Numbered from the stretch's first letter, positions 54,453 through 64,000 are shown. The stretch: 64,000 nt of DNA from Polaribacter glomeratus (GCF_002954665.1 NZ_MSCM01000002.1:530767-594766); one strand, 5' to 3'. Made by a program: numbers and translations. The notes: generated by a model not told the origin, from the sequence alone.

Positions 54453-54519
54453 CTTATTTAATATTTTTCTAATTTTTATGAGTATTTAATCCCTTTTTTA
54501 ATTAGATATTTCTTTTGTA

Positions 54520-55593
54520 TTAATTACCAGCAAAAGCTGCTCTTGGACCTCCAGAAGCAAAAATAGCTCTCATTCTATTTCTTTGACCGTCTGTAAACAT
54601 ATACATACAAGCGTCATCTGTATAATCCATATAATTCATAGTCATATCTGTAGTTTTACAGTTAACTGTAGGAAAAGAAGGACAACCATAATTTGGCCCG
54701 TCTGAACTTGGCGTATCTAAAACAAAATCATCTTGACGACATCTACCATCTCCCCAAATATGACGTAAATTTAAATAGTGACCAACTTCATGCGTTGCAG
54801 TTCTACCTTTGTTAAAAGGAGCAGCAACAAAACCTGTAGTTCCAAAGTATTGAGGTGAAATTACAACACCATCAGTAGCTGAGTTTCCTCCTGGAAATTG
54901 AGCATATCCTAAAATACCGCCACCAATTTCTGCAATCCAAATATTTAAATGCGTGTTTGGTGTAACTGGTGGGTATGCACTCTTTACTGCATTATTTGTT
55001 CCCCAAGAAGCATTACTATTAGCATTTCTAAAAGTTCCTGCTAAGGTAAATTCAATTTCAGAATCTGTTGCATCATTAGCAAATGTAGAACCTGAAGGTA
55101 AATTTAAATCACTGTTTGTTTTTCTAAAATCTGCGTTTAAAACTGCAATTTGAGAGTTTATTTGAGCATCAGAAATATTTTGATTGCTATTACTATAAAC
55201 AACGTGCACATACACAGGAATCGTTACGATACCAAAACCATCGTTTATTGGTGCTACATCTACATCACCACTTCCAGAACCACCAGAACCACCATCTCCT
55301 GGTTTTACGGGTTTCCCTTTTGCAGCAATAAACTTTCTTGTAGCATATTCTACATTATACATTTTTTTATACAAACCTGGGTTTTCTTTTAACTGTCTGT
55401 TTAAAACTTGCATTGAATAGCAATTTTTACCATTTTTGTCGTTTTTAGCAAAAGTTTCTGGTTCGTCTGTATGAACTATAAAATCGCTCATATCAATTTT
55501 TGTTTGTGTTTCATTAGGCATGTCTGTACTGTTTTCTTGACATCCAATAAAGATACTAGTTGCAACTAGTAATGATAAAAATACTTTTTTCAT
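54520..55593 (-). CDS. M43-family (pappalysin-like) zinc metalloprotease, lipoprotein
   Basis: A 357-residue protein. Lipoprotein signal peptide (LLVATSIFIGCQEN, Cys19), pro-region (20-110) with a Gly/Ser-rich hinge (GDGGSGGSGSGDVD), then the catalytic domain with zinc-binding HEVGHYLNLRHIWGD (HExxHxxxxxH) and the Met-turn MNYMDYTDDACMYMF. Cys residues near the active site (CRQDD, YGCPSF, VNCKT) are typical of the family. Surface or secreted peptidase. Confidence 0.92.
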   Translation of the reverse strand: MKKVFLSLLVATSIFIGCQENSTDMPNETQTKIDMSDFIVHTDEPETFAKNDKNGKNCYSMQVLNRQLKENPGLYKKMYNVEYATRKFIAAKGKPVKPGDGGSGGSGSGDVDVAPINDGFGIVTIPVYVHVVYSNSNQNISDAQINSQIAVLNADFRKTNSDLNLPSGSTFANDATDSEIEFTLAGTFRNANSNASWGTNNAVKSAYPPVTPNTHLNIWIAEIGGGILGYAQFPGGNSATDGVVISPQYFGTTGFVAAPFNKGRTATHEVGHYLNLRHIWGDGRCRQDDFVLDTPSSDGPNYGCPSFPTVNCKTTDMTMNYMDYTDDACMYMFTDGQRNRMRAIFASGGPRAAFAGN

Positions 55594-55812
55594 TGAGTAA
55601 GGGTTTTAATGAATTAGTTAAAATGTGTTAAAAAAATAACTTAAATGCAATTAAAATGTTATAAATATAACAATTACATATAAAAATGTTTAAATTATTA
55701 ACAATACGAATATACACTTTTTTTGGTATGTTCAAAATTTTTATACTTTTTTACAAAAAAAAACACCATTACTTTTTAAATAATAGTGTTTTTAAATCTA
55801 ATTTTTGAGATT

Positions 55813-57027
55813 TTAGCTCAACATTATTTGTGCTTTTTTAACGCTTTCAATAAAAATATCTATTTCTTTTTTGGTATTGTAAAAAGAAAAAGAAGCTCTT
55901 ATTGTTCCTGGTATTTTATAATAATCCATAATTGGTTGTGCGCAATGATGACCCGTTCTTACAGCAACGCCTAACTTATCTAAAATAGCACCCATATCGT
56001 ACGGGTGAATTCCATCAATATTAAAAGAAATAACAGCTGTTTTTTTTGCGGATGTTCCGTAAATCCGCAAGCCTTCAATTTTTAAAAGTTCTTGTGTTCC
56101 GTATTTTAAAAGTTCATCTTCATAGGTTGCAATGTTTTCAAAACCAACAGCATTCATATAATCTAAAGCCACACCAAAAGCAATTCCTCCACAAATGTTT
56201 GGTGTTCCTGCTTCAAATTTATGAGGCAAACCTGCATAGGTAGTTTTCTTAAATGATACGGTAGCAATCATTTCTCCACCACCTTGATACGGAGGTAATT
56301 TTTCTAACCATTCTTGTTTGCCGTATAAAAAGCCAACGCCTGTTGGGCCGCATAATTTATGAGCAGAAGCTACATAAAAATCTGCGTTTAATTTTTGAAG
56401 ATCTGGTTTTATATGCGGTGTTGCTTGAGCGCCGTCAATTAAAACTGCAGCACCGATTTTATGGGCGGCTTCAATAATTTCTTCTATTGGGTTTACGGTT
56501 CCTAAAGCGTTAGAAACATGGTTACAAAACACTAATTTTGTTTTAGTGTTTAAAAGCTGATGATAGGTTTTCATATCTAAAGAACCTTCTTCATTCATTG
56601 GGATAACTTTTAATATTGCACCTGTTTTTTCGCATAACATTTGCCAAGGAACAATATTAGAATGATGCTCTAAAGCAGACACAATAAGCTCATCACCTTC
56701 ATTTAAAAGTGTTGTAAATCCTGATGCTACAATGTTTATACTATGTGTTGTTCCTGCTGTTAATATAATTTCATAAGCTTCTTTTGCATTAAAATGTTTC
56801 TGAACTTTAATACGTGCCTCTTCATATTTATCTGTAGCTTCTTGACTCAAAGTATGCACACCTCTATGAATATTTGCATTGTAATTGCTATAGTAATCTA
56901 CAATAGCATCTATAACAATTTGCGGTGTTTGGGAAGTAGCAGCATTATCAAAATAGACCAAAGGTTTTCCATGAACAGTTCTTTTTAGAATAGGAAAATC
57001 TTCTCGAATTTTATCAACATTCAACAT
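55813..57027 (-). CDS. sufS: SufS-type cysteine desulfurase
   Basis: A 404-residue PLP enzyme that takes sulfur from cysteine for Fe-S assembly. PLP-Lys lies in YVASAHKLCGPTGVGFLYGK and the catalytic Cys in RTGHHCAQPIMDYY; LEHHSNIVPWQML and the ITA/LTAGTTHSIN block are intact. I start at ATG 57027 (MLNVDKIREDFPIL). The longer frame from 57063 begins upstream of a TATCTTTG promoter box (57046-57053, minus strand). It is separate from sufBCD, four genes and about 1.7 kb away. Confidence 0.93.
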   Translation of the reverse strand: MLNVDKIREDFPILKRTVHGKPLVYFDNAATSQTPQIVIDAIVDYYSNYNANIHRGVHTLSQEATDKYEEARIKVQKHFNAKEAYEIILTAGTTHSINIVASGFTTLLNEGDELIVSALEHHSNIVPWQMLCEKTGAILKVIPMNEEGSLDMKTYHQLLNTKTKLVFCNHVSNALGTVNPIEEIIEAAHKIGAAVLIDGAQATPHIKPDLQKLNADFYVASAHKLCGPTGVGFLYGKQEWLEKLPPYQGGGEMIATVSFKKTTYAGLPHKFEAGTPNICGGIAFGVALDYMNAVGFENIATYEDELLKYGTQELLKIEGLRIYGTSAKKTAVISFNIDGIHPYDMGAILDKLGVAVRTGHHCAQPIMDYYKIPGTIRASFSFYNTKKEIDIFIESVKKAQIMLS

Positions 57028-57045
57028 AAAAATAGTTTTGAAGTG

Positions 57046-57053
57046 CAAAGATA
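57046..57053 (-). promoter_or_regulatory. Putative -7 promoter box of sufS
   Basis: TATCTTTG on the minus strand fits TAnnTTTG and lies 18 bases before the chosen sufS ATG. No good -33 element was found. Confidence 0.4.
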
Positions 57054-57127
57054 AACCATGCAATTTTAAAGATGTAAAAAAGTCAATATGAATTTCTTAT
57101 TTTTACATCATCAAACCATATTCATTC

Positions 57128-58450
57128 ATGAAAAATTTTAAAAGAGTTGTTCTCATACTACTAGTAATCCTTATTGTTGCCATCGTTTATAATTATCCTA
57201 AATTAAAGATTATTGCTGGTTATTCTGCAAAAAATACGGCATCCTCTGTCTTTGTTGCCAATAGAACTCTTGAATTTACAAATAAAACAGACACTAATTT
57301 TTCTCCTATAAATTTAGCTAGTGATCAAATAAATACTTCGGATAAAACTGCCTCTGCAAATGTTTTAGGCTTGGTTACTAAAAAAGCATTTTACAGAGAA
57401 GGTTTAGGAAGTGTTTTGGGTTTTGAAGCGAAAGATTTTAATGCAAAATATTTAATACCAAAAAGAACAATTTCTGATGATAAGACTCCTTTTCCGTTTG
57501 GAAATGGACCACAAAAAGACACTATTTTTAAGAACGTAAACTATTCGGTATTAAATAAAACGGTAGATGTTTTGTTCGATCCTTTAAATCAAACAAGAGC
57601 ATCGGTTGTAATTTATAAAAATCAAATTATTGCAGAACGTTATGCCAACGGATTTAATCAAAACTCAAAATTGTTAGGCTGGTCTATGACAAAAAGTATA
57701 ACAGGTACGCTGTTTGGTATTTTAGAACATCAGAATAAAATAGACATACACAATAAAGCGCCAATTGAAGAGTGGAAAAATGATGAAAGAGCGCAAATAA
57801 CAATTCATAATTTATTGCAAATGAATTCTGGTTTAGAATGGTATGAAGAATATAGTACGCTTACCGATGTTGTAAAAATGCTCTACTTAGATCGTGATAT
57901 GACGCAAAGACAAATTAAACAACCGTTGGTTAGTAAACCTAACGAAACTTGGAATTATTCTTCAGGAACAACAAATGTTTTGTCTGGTATTTTACGTCAG
58001 CAATTTAAAACACATCAAGAGTATTTAGACTTTTGGTATGCTGCTTTAATTGATAAAATTGGCATGAACTCTATGCTTATAGAAACCGATTTAGCAGGCA
58101 ACTATGTAAGTTCTTCTTATGGCTGGGCAACTGCTAGAGATTGGTCTAAATTAGGATTGTTGTATTTACATAACGGAACTTGGAATGGTGAGGAATTATT
58201 TACTAAAGAATGGGTAAAATATGCTACTACCCCAACACCAACTTCAAAAAATACCTATGGTGCGCAAATATGGTTAAACGCGGGCAAAGAGTATCCAAAC
58301 GTTCCAGAAAACATGTATTATTTTAGCGGCCATCAAGGGCAGAATGTATATATTTTTCCAGACCAAGAGCTTGTAGTTGTAAGAATGGGATTAACTAAAA
58401 ACGCAAATATTGATACCTTTTTAAGCGGAATTCTTAAAAGTATAAAATAG
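57128..58450 (+). CDS. Serine hydrolase of the beta-lactamase/class C family, membrane-anchored
   Basis: A 440-residue protein. N-terminal helix (VVLILLVILIVAIVYNY) as anchor, then the serine beta-lactamase-like fold (about 140-435) with SMTKSITG (S-x-x-K nucleophile), YSSGTTN (Y-S-x tyrosine motif) and FSGHQGQNVYIFP (the K-T-G-equivalent H-x-G position). Members act as peptidases, esterases or D-aminopeptidases; true beta-lactamase activity is not implied. Divergent from sufS. Confidence 0.85.
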   Translation: MKNFKRVVLILLVILIVAIVYNYPKLKIIAGYSAKNTASSVFVANRTLEFTNKTDTNFSPINLASDQINTSDKTASANVLGLVTKKAFYREGLGSVLGFEAKDFNAKYLIPKRTISDDKTPFPFGNGPQKDTIFKNVNYSVLNKTVDVLFDPLNQTRASVVIYKNQIIAERYANGFNQNSKLLGWSMTKSITGTLFGILEHQNKIDIHNKAPIEEWKNDERAQITIHNLLQMNSGLEWYEEYSTLTDVVKMLYLDRDMTQRQIKQPLVSKPNETWNYSSGTTNVLSGILRQQFKTHQEYLDFWYAALIDKIGMNSMLIETDLAGNYVSSSYGWATARDWSKLGLLYLHNGTWNGEELFTKEWVKYATTPTPTSKNTYGAQIWLNAGKEYPNVPENMYYFSGHQGQNVYIFPDQELVVVRMGLTKNANIDTFLSGILKSIK

Positions 58451-58468
58451 AAATGATGTTCTGTTAAA

Positions 58469-58672
58469 TTACTCTTTCCCTTTTAGTAAGCTTAAAACAA
58501 TAGCTACAAGCCCTAATCCAATTACAATATAAGAATTGGTGTTGTCTTGTACTTTTAACAAGTCTAAATTGCCTATTGAAACTTGTGTTTCTGGAGTAAT
58601 CATTGTGTAAATACCGTAAACTAGTAAAATAACTCCTACAATTAGCAATACTGTTTTAATCGTTTTATTCAT
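58469..58672 (-). CDS. Small two-helix membrane protein (DUF3185-like)
   Basis: A 67-residue protein with two membrane helices (VLLIVGVILLVYGIYTMI and SYIVIGLGLVAIVLSLLKG). It resembles DUF3185-type proteins by the GVILLVYG pattern; function unknown. It begins 26 bases beyond the sufD terminator. Confidence 0.6.
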   Translation of the reverse strand: MNKTIKTVLLIVGVILLVYGIYTMITPETQVSIGNLDLLKVQDNTNSYIVIGLGLVAIVLSLLKGKE

Positions 58673-58697
58673 CTTTTTAATTTTTTAATAAAGTTAC

Positions 58698-58726
58698 AAA
58701 AAAAAACCACGCAATTTGCGTGGTTT
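58698..58726 (-). terminator. Terminator of sufD
   Basis: On the minus strand, stem AAACCACGCAA / TTGCGTGGTTT is followed by a run of T. Confidence 0.88.
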
Positions 58727-58753
58727 AAATTTTATGAAAAACTAGCGTATTAA

Positions 58754-60067
58754 TTACAAATCAAAACCAATATTTACGCCTAATTTAGTGGCAATTAGCT
58801 TTGTAATTCTAGATTTTACTTCGGGTATTTTTACACTTTCTAATACTGTATTTGCAAAAGCATACATTAATAATGCTTTTCCTTCTTTTACAGGAATACC
58901 TCGTTGTTGCATGTAAAACAGCGCATCATTGTCTAATTGACCAATAGTACAACCGTGAGAACATTTTACATCATCTGCAAAAATTTCTAGTTGTGGTTTT
59001 GCATTAATCGTTGCTTTATCGCTTATTAAAACATTGTTATTTTGTTGATACGCATTTGTTTTCTGCGCTTCTTTATTTACAATTACTTTACCGTTAAAAA
59101 CACCTGTAGAACGATCATTAAAAATACCTTTATAATCTTGGTGACTCTCACAATTTGGCTCAATGTGATGCACCAAAGTATGATGATCTACGTGTTGTTT
59201 ACCTTCAATAATGGTAATTCCTTTTAAGATAGAATCTATATGTTCTCCATTTTGATAAAAGTTTAAATTGTTTCTTGTAATATTTCCTCCAAAAGAAAAA
59301 GTATGAACAGAAACTACGCTATTTGATTTTTGATCTACGAAAGTATTATCAACCAAAGAAGCGTTTTCTTCATCATTTTGAATTTTATAATAATCTACAG
59401 TAGCGTTTCTGCCAGCAAAAATTTCTGTAACTACGTTAGATAAAACTGCGTTGGATGTTAAACTTTGATGACGTTCAATAATTTGAACATGCGCATTTTC
59501 TTCAACCACAATTAAGTTTCTTGGCTGCACCATTGTTGCTGCTTCAGAACCTGTTGTAAAATTGATAATTTGAATTGGCTTTTCTACCTCTACACTTTTA
59601 GGAATATAAATGTAAGCTCCTTCATTTGCAAAAGCCGTATTTAAAGCCGTTAGGTTATCTTGCTTTGCAACTTTATTAAAATAATTTTCTATTACAGAAC
59701 TGTATTTAGATTTTGATAAAGCAGAAGAAAGTAAACAAATATCTTTACCGTCATGAGTTACATCAGAAAGGAAAGAACTGTATTTTCCATCAATAAAAAC
59801 AATCTTATAAGTGTCTATATCATGAATAAAATACTCTTTTACATCTGCAAATTGCACAGAATTTTCTTTATTAAGAAAAATGCTAAAATCATTCTTTAAA
59901 ACAGCGTTTAAAGAGGTGTATTTCCATTCTTCTAATTTTTTGGTTGGGAAACCTAGCTTTTCAAAATTTTCTAAAGCTTCTGTTCTTATTTCATGAATAT
60001 CAGAATTGATATCAATCCCGTTTTCAAAAGCTACGTATGATGATAGTATTTTTTCTTTTAATTCCAT
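58754..60067 (-). CDS. sufD: Fe-S cluster assembly protein SufD
   Basis: A 437-residue beta-helix scaffold subunit of SufBCD. It has the N-terminal GFPTKKLEEWKYTSLNAVLK, the core HHTLVHHIEPNCESHQDYKG and the C-terminal DDVKCSHGCTIGQLDNDALF followed by YMQQRGI, where Cys and His contribute to the cluster-assembly interface. Last gene of the suf cluster. Confidence 0.94.
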   Translation of the reverse strand: MELKEKILSSYVAFENGIDINSDIHEIRTEALENFEKLGFPTKKLEEWKYTSLNAVLKNDFSIFLNKENSVQFADVKEYFIHDIDTYKIVFIDGKYSSFLSDVTHDGKDICLLSSALSKSKYSSVIENYFNKVAKQDNLTALNTAFANEGAYIYIPKSVEVEKPIQIINFTTGSEAATMVQPRNLIVVEENAHVQIIERHQSLTSNAVLSNVVTEIFAGRNATVDYYKIQNDEENASLVDNTFVDQKSNSVVSVHTFSFGGNITRNNLNFYQNGEHIDSILKGITIIEGKQHVDHHTLVHHIEPNCESHQDYKGIFNDRSTGVFNGKVIVNKEAQKTNAYQQNNNVLISDKATINAKPQLEIFADDVKCSHGCTIGQLDNDALFYMQQRGIPVKEGKALLMYAFANTVLESVKIPEVKSRITKLIATKLGVNIGFDL

Positions 60068-60080
60068 TGTTTTTAGTCTT

Positions 60081-60212
60081 CAGTACTCAGTCTTAAGTTT
60101 ATAGTTATCAGCATTTTGCTAAAACTAAATATTATAAAAACAGGATACTTTTTTAAAATTTATGGCCTTCAATTTTAAGCGCATTTTACTGCTGAATTAA
60201 GACTGAATACTG
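60081..60212. repeat. 16-bp inverted repeat in the sufC-sufD spacer
   Basis: CAGTACTCAGTCTTAA (60081-60096) and TTAAGACTGAATACTG (60197-60212) are complementary with one mismatch across 100 bases. They could bring the two gene ends together in the message or be neutral spacer repeats. Confidence 0.55.
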
Positions 60213-60222
60213 CCTACTTTTT

Positions 60223-60972
60223 TTAAACCAATTCTTGTTTAATCCAATCATACCCTTTTGCTTCTAACTCTAAAGCTAAAGATGCATCGCCAGTTTTAAC
60301 AATTTTACCATCGTATAAAACATGTACAAAATCTGGTACAATATATTCTAACAAACGTTGATAATGCGTAATAACAATTACAGCATTGTCTTTAGATTTT
60401 AATTTATTTACACCATTTGCAACAATACGCAAAGCATCAATATCTAAACCAGAATCCGTTTCATCTAAAATAGATAATTTTGGCTCTAACATTGCCATCT
60501 GAAAAATTTCGTTACGTTTTTTTTCTCCTCCAGAAAAACCTTCGTTTAAAGAACGAGATAAAAATTTACGGTCTATTTCTAATAATTCAGATTTTTCACG
60601 AATCATTTTTAGCATGTCTTTTGCAGGCATGTCTTCTAAACCTTTTGCTTTACGTGTTTGGTTAATAGCCGTTTTTATAAAGTTGGTTACAGAAACCCCA
60701 GGAATTTCTACCGGATATTGAAACGATAAAAACACACCATTATGCGCTCTTTCTTCAGGAGCAAGCTCGCTGATATCTTCACCATTTAATTCAATAATTC
60801 CATCTGTAACGTCATAGTCATCTTTACCTGCAATGATGTTTGCTAAAGTACTTTTTCCTGCACCATTAGGCCCCATAATTGCATGGACTTCGCCTGCGTT
60901 TACTTCTAAATTCAATCCTTTTAAAATTGATTTCCCTTCTATCTTAGCGTGTAAGTTGTTGATTTTTAACAT
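60223..60972 (-). CDS. sufC: Fe-S cluster assembly ATPase SufC
   Basis: A 249-residue ABC-type ATPase. Walker A MGPNGAGKSTLANIIAG, signature FSGGEKKRNEIFQM, Walker B LSILDETDSGLDIDAL and the H-loop VITHYQRLL are intact. It powers SufBD scaffold remodelling. Confidence 0.96.
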   Translation of the reverse strand: MLKINNLHAKIEGKSILKGLNLEVNAGEVHAIMGPNGAGKSTLANIIAGKDDYDVTDGIIELNGEDISELAPEERAHNGVFLSFQYPVEIPGVSVTNFIKTAINQTRKAKGLEDMPAKDMLKMIREKSELLEIDRKFLSRSLNEGFSGGEKKRNEIFQMAMLEPKLSILDETDSGLDIDALRIVANGVNKLKSKDNAVIVITHYQRLLEYIVPDFVHVLYDGKIVKTGDASLALELEAKGYDWIKQELV

Positions 60973-61028
60973 TATATTCTAGTTTAAAGTCTAAAAGTCA
61001 AAAGACAAAAGTCTAATACCTCTTTAAT

Positions 61029-61386
61029 TTATTTCTTTAAGTATTTAATTAATCCTCCTATTAATCTCGAGATTTCAGCAACTTTTTCTTTAAGTTGATT
61101 GAAATCATCATTGTTTATGTAATTTAAATCGTTTGCTAAATATAATTGCGACCTAACTTCACCTGCGGAAGCTTTAGCAACATATAAAAAATAAACAAAC
61201 TCTTTGTCTGTATTTCTCTTAAAACCTTCTGCAATATTTGAACTTATTGGTACAGAAGCTCTTCTTATTTGTCTTATTAGATCAAAATCTCTAGAAATTT
61301 TCTTGTTGGAAAATAGTATAAATAAGCTTATTCAAAACTCTTGCTTTTTTCCAACTTTCAATTTCTTCGAAAGATTTAAAATTCAT
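61029..61386 (-). pseudogene. Four-helix-bundle protein gene, frameshifted
   Basis: From ATG 61386 the minus strand encodes MNFKSFEEIESWKKARVLNK and LIYTIFQQENF before a stop. One frame over it continues KISRDFDLIRQIRRASVPIS, SNIAEGFKRNTDKEFVYFLY, VAKASAGEVRSQLYLANDL and a final LIGGLIKYLKK-stop at 61029. This is the full four-helix-bundle family (23S rRNA intervening-sequence protein type) split by a single frameshift near 61300. The family function is unknown. It sits between sufC and the lactonase-like gene. Confidence 0.85.
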
Positions 61387-61446
61387 ATTCTTTTATTTTT
61401 ATCAAATCTAATATGTCCTTTCTACTTTCAGACATTAGGCTTTTGA

Positions 61447-62286
61447 CTACTTTTTATTTAATAATTTTTCTAATTTTTCAAAAGCAATTGGTGAATGCTG
61501 TATAATTACTTCTGCATTCTTTTCTTTAGCAAAAGCTTCAAACAAGTCCATACTTTCTAAAGTCTGTTTTACATCGTAATTAAAAGATGGGACTCCTTTA
61601 TGTACTCTATTTTCTTCAAAATGATATAAATCACCCGTTAATAAAACAGGTTTTTCTAAACCGGCAACTTCTACATATAAAGCTTGATGCCCAATTGTAT
61701 GACCTGGTGTGTATTTGATAACTACAGATCCGTCTCCAAAAACATCAAAATCACCCTTAATTTTTTGAATATTTTTTAATGCTGCTATCGCAGGATTTTT
61801 AACTTTTGCAGAATCTCCGGCAACTGAATTGTATTCATTTTCTTGTACAATCCAAGTAGCATCTTTCATTAAATTTGCATGGCCTGTATGATCAAAATGA
61901 GAATGAGACATTGCAAAATATTTAAAATCTTCAATTTTAAAACCGATCGATTTTAACTGATTTGCTAAAGAATCTGGTCTTTTAATAGCGTAAACACCAC
62001 TTGGTTCGTTATAAGCATCTGTCATTACCAATTGCTCTGGCAAACCCGCGTCCCACATTAAATTTCCTTTTGGATGAGAAATTACATAATATGTGTCTGT
62101 AAATTGTTTTGTTTGACCCGTATAGGTAGTGTCTTGCGAAAAAACTTCTAATTTTTTTACCAAAATAGAACCACCAACTAATTGATATAATTTTACTTCT
62201 GGTTTCGCAATTTCTTCTACTTTTTTTTCTGATTTTTTACAACTTACAATACTAATTGCAAGAAATAAGAAAAGTATATTTTTCAT
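61447..62286 (-). CDS. Metallo-beta-lactamase-fold lipoprotein (lactonase-like)
   Basis: A 279-residue lipoprotein (LFLFLAISIVSCKK, Cys16). The di-zinc motifs are complete: MSHSHFDHTGH (H-x-H-x-D-H), PGHTIGHQALYV, LLTGDLYHF, and a distal His in IIQHSPIAF. The pattern is that of N-acyl-homoserine-lactonase-like hydrolases, though many members act on other lactones or esters. It lies inside the suf cluster, between sufB and sufC, on the same strand, so it is probably co-transcribed with Fe-S assembly genes. Confidence 0.85.
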   Translation of the reverse strand: MKNILFLFLAISIVSCKKSEKKVEEIAKPEVKLYQLVGGSILVKKLEVFSQDTTYTGQTKQFTDTYYVISHPKGNLMWDAGLPEQLVMTDAYNEPSGVYAIKRPDSLANQLKSIGFKIEDFKYFAMSHSHFDHTGHANLMKDATWIVQENEYNSVAGDSAKVKNPAIAALKNIQKIKGDFDVFGDGSVVIKYTPGHTIGHQALYVEVAGLEKPVLLTGDLYHFEENRVHKGVPSFNYDVKQTLESMDLFEAFAKEKNAEVIIQHSPIAFEKLEKLLNKK

Positions 62287-62346
62287 TTTATATTTCGTTT
62301 TTATGATTATTAGATAAATTATTTTAAACGATTAAGTCAATTAATT

Positions 62347-63795
62347 TTAACCTACAGAACCTTCTAAACTAATTTCCAATAATTTCTGAGCTTCAACAGC
62401 AAACTCCATTGGTAACTTATTAAGCACCTCTTTACTAAATCCGTTTACAATTAAAGCGATGGCTTTTTCTGTATCAATTCCTCGTTGATTACAATAAAAC
62501 AATTGTTCTTCACCAATTTTACTAGTGGTAGCTTCGTGTTCTATTTGTGCCGATTTATTTTTAACTTCTATGTAAGGAAACGTGTGTGCACCACAAGCAT
62601 TGCCCATTAATAAAGAATCACATTGAGAAAAATTACGCGCATTTTCTGCTCTAGAGTTTATCTGTACCAAACCTCTGTAAGAGTTTTGAGAATGACCAGC
62701 AGAAATTCCTTTAGAAATAATGGTCGATTTGGTGTTTTTACCTAAATGAATCATTTTAGTTCCTGTATCAGCTTGCTGATAATGGTTAGTTACTGCTATT
62801 GAATAAAATTCACCTACAGAATTATTTCCTTTTAAAATACAAGAAGGATATTTCCAAGTTACGGCAGAACCAGTTTCTACTTGTGTCCAAGAAATTTTTG
62901 CATTTGTTTCGCATAAACCTCTTTTGGTAACAAAGTTAAAAACGCCACCTTTTCCGTTTTTATCTCCAGGATACCAGTTTTGAACTGTAGAATATTTAAT
63001 TTCTGCATCATCCATGGCAATTAATTCTACAACTGCTGCGTGTAATTGATTTTCATCTCTACTTGGCGCTGTACAACCTTCTAAATAAGAAACATAACTT
63101 CCTTTATCAGCAACAACAAGCGTTCTTTCAAACTGACCTGTTCCGCCTTCATTAATTCTAAAGTAGGTTGATAATTCCATCGGACAACGAACTCCTTTTG
63201 GAATGTAGCAAAAAGATCCATCAGAAAAAACAGCAGAATTTAATGCTGCGTAAAAATTGTCTGATGTTGGTACAACAGTTCCTAAATATTTTCTAACTAA
63301 TTCTGGATGTTCTTGAATTGCTTCAGAAATTGGCATAAAAATAATACCTTTTTCACCTAATGTTTTCTTAAAAGTTGTTGCTACAGAAACAGAATCTATA
63401 ACAATATCTACAGCCACATTTGCTAGCTTTTTTTGCTCATCAATAGAGATTCCTAATTTTTTAAAAGTCTCTAGTAAATCAGGATCAACCTCATCTAGCG
63501 AGTCTAATTTAGGCTTCTTTTTTGGCGCAGAGTAATACGCAATTTCCTGAAAATTTGGTTTTGGATACGTTACGTTTGCCCACTCTGGCTCTTTCATTTT
63601 TTGCCAAACACGAAAAGCCTCTAAACGCCAATCTGTCATCCATTTTGGTTCGTTTTTCTTTTTAGAAATTGCACGAACCACGTCTTCATTTAACCCCTTT
63701 GCAAAGGTTTCGCTTTCCATCTCTGTATAAAAACCATATTCATATTCTTTGGTTTTTAATTCTTGTTCTAAATCTTCCTCTGTATATTTACTCAT
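62347..63795 (-). CDS. sufB: Fe-S cluster assembly protein SufB
   Basis: A 482-residue scaffold subunit. It has the N-terminal [77 protein letters not shown] and [17 protein letters not shown], and ends with the [12 protein letters not shown] block near the C-terminus. Cys residues for cluster assembly are present. First gene of the suf cluster seen here; the partial four-helix-bundle gene lies upstream of it. Confidence 0.96.
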   Translation of the reverse strand: MSKYTEEDLEQELKTKEYEYGFYTEMESETFAKGLNEDVVRAISKKKNEPKWMTDWRLEAFRVWQKMKEPEWANVTYPKPNFQEIAYYSAPKKKPKLDSLDEVDPDLLETFKKLGISIDEQKKLANVAVDIVIDSVSVATTFKKTLGEKGIIFMPISEAIQEHPELVRKYLGTVVPTSDNFYAALNSAVFSDGSFCYIPKGVRCPMELSTYFRINEGGTGQFERTLVVADKGSYVSYLEGCTAPSRDENQLHAAVVELIAMDDAEIKYSTVQNWYPGDKNGKGGVFNFVTKRGLCETNAKISWTQVETGSAVTWKYPSCILKGNNSVGEFYSIAVTNHYQQADTGTKMIHLGKNTKSTIISKGISAGHSQNSYRGLVQINSRAENARNFSQCDSLLMGNACGAHTFPYIEVKNKSAQIEHEATTSKIGEEQLFYCNQRGIDTEKAIALIVNGFSKEVLNKLPMEFAVEAQKLLEISLEGSVG

Positions 63796-63828
63796 ACAAT
63801 TAGTTTATAATGTTAAAAAGTTAAAAGT

Positions 63829-64000
63829 TTATACAGTTGAGTGTAGGTATTTTAACAAACCAGTAATCAACTTTGAAACTTCATTTACTTTTAACTTTAA
63901 TTCTTCAAATTCATTTTTGTTAATATATTTTATATCAAAAGCTAAATATAATTTACAACGAACTTCGCCTGCGGATGCTTTAGCTATATATAAAAATCTA
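63829..64000 (-). CDS. Four-helix-bundle protein, C-terminal part (cut by window edge)
   Basis: The last 57 codons are visible: FLYIAKASAGEVRCKLYLAF, DIKYINKNEFEELK and a final LITGLLKYLHSTV-stop. This is the same family as the frameshifted gene at 61029-61386, about two thirds identical over the shared part. The 5' end lies outside the window, so its integrity cannot be judged. Confidence 0.8.
   Translation of the reverse strand, partial: RFLYIAKASAGEVRCKLYLAFDIKYINKNEFEELKLKVNEVSKLITGLLKYLHSTV

Noticed and set aside
57028..57063. Twelve extra N-terminal residues of SufS
   Set aside because: They would start upstream of the TATCTTTG promoter box and are absent from the normal SufS start MLNVDKIREDF.

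Overview
The window is a low-GC chromosomal segment of a marine-type Flavobacteriaceae bacterium, of the Polaribacter/Tenacibaculum kind (Bacteroidota). The genus is inferred, not proven. Signs are the AT-rich composition, TAA-dominated stops, TAnnTTTG-type promoter boxes, many SusD-era style lipoproteins with Leu-X-X-Cys lipoboxes, GLPGLI and IPExxxVDY proteins, outer-membrane carboxypeptidase-like/TonB-type barrels and a T9SS-like C-terminal remnant. No tRNA, rRNA, CRISPR array or intact insertion sequence was seen.

Layout. 0-4.5 kb is a variable surface-protein region: secreted proteins and lipoproteins, a 361-bp direct repeat, and several genes broken by single in-frame stops, ending in a histone-deacetylase-family fragment. 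4.6-13.9 kb is ordinary: lipocalin-like and OmpA lipoproteins, a two-subunit molybdenum hydroxylase, a universal stress protein, a PAS histidine kinase with a receiver-CRP regulator, and the CbpA/CbpM co-chaperone pair. 13.9-16.2 kb is a gene graveyard: DUF6090-like, DUF6252-like, lipoprotein, two beta-barrel and ssb fragments. 16.2-22.6 kb holds intact ssb, an HNH/NUMOD4-like protein, a zinc-finger protein, a CBS protein, an M28 peptidase and pyruvate kinase.

22.9-34.0 kb is the first accessory system. A membrane-anchored AraC-family regulator is followed by three copies of a compound operator (two direct half-sites 20 bp apart and one inverted), each 51-52 bases upstream of the start codon of a surface-protein gene. 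The third drives a tandem array of about 1-kb units, each a DUF6252-like lipoprotein plus a 91-aa secreted protein identical in type to the N-terminus of a full-length 922-aa lipase/esterase that ends the array. 34.0-37.7 kb returns to core genes (rnc, fabF, acpP, purN, RNase H).

37.7-44.3 kb is the second accessory system: two diverged copies of a module transcribed leftward as Cys-hairpin secreted peptide, hairpin terminator/attenuator, GLPGLI protein, TonB-type outer-membrane barrel. The barrel of the second copy is cut to its N-terminus. A 278-bp repeat lies upstream of each peptide gene and one copy abuts a small XRE regulator. 44.4-64 kb is core and semi-core: pth, sdhCAB, BNR-repeat protein, M43 protease, sufS and the sufB-C-D cluster, the latter interrupted by a lactonase-like lipoprotein and a frameshifted four-helix-bundle gene; a second four-helix-bundle gene runs off the right edge.
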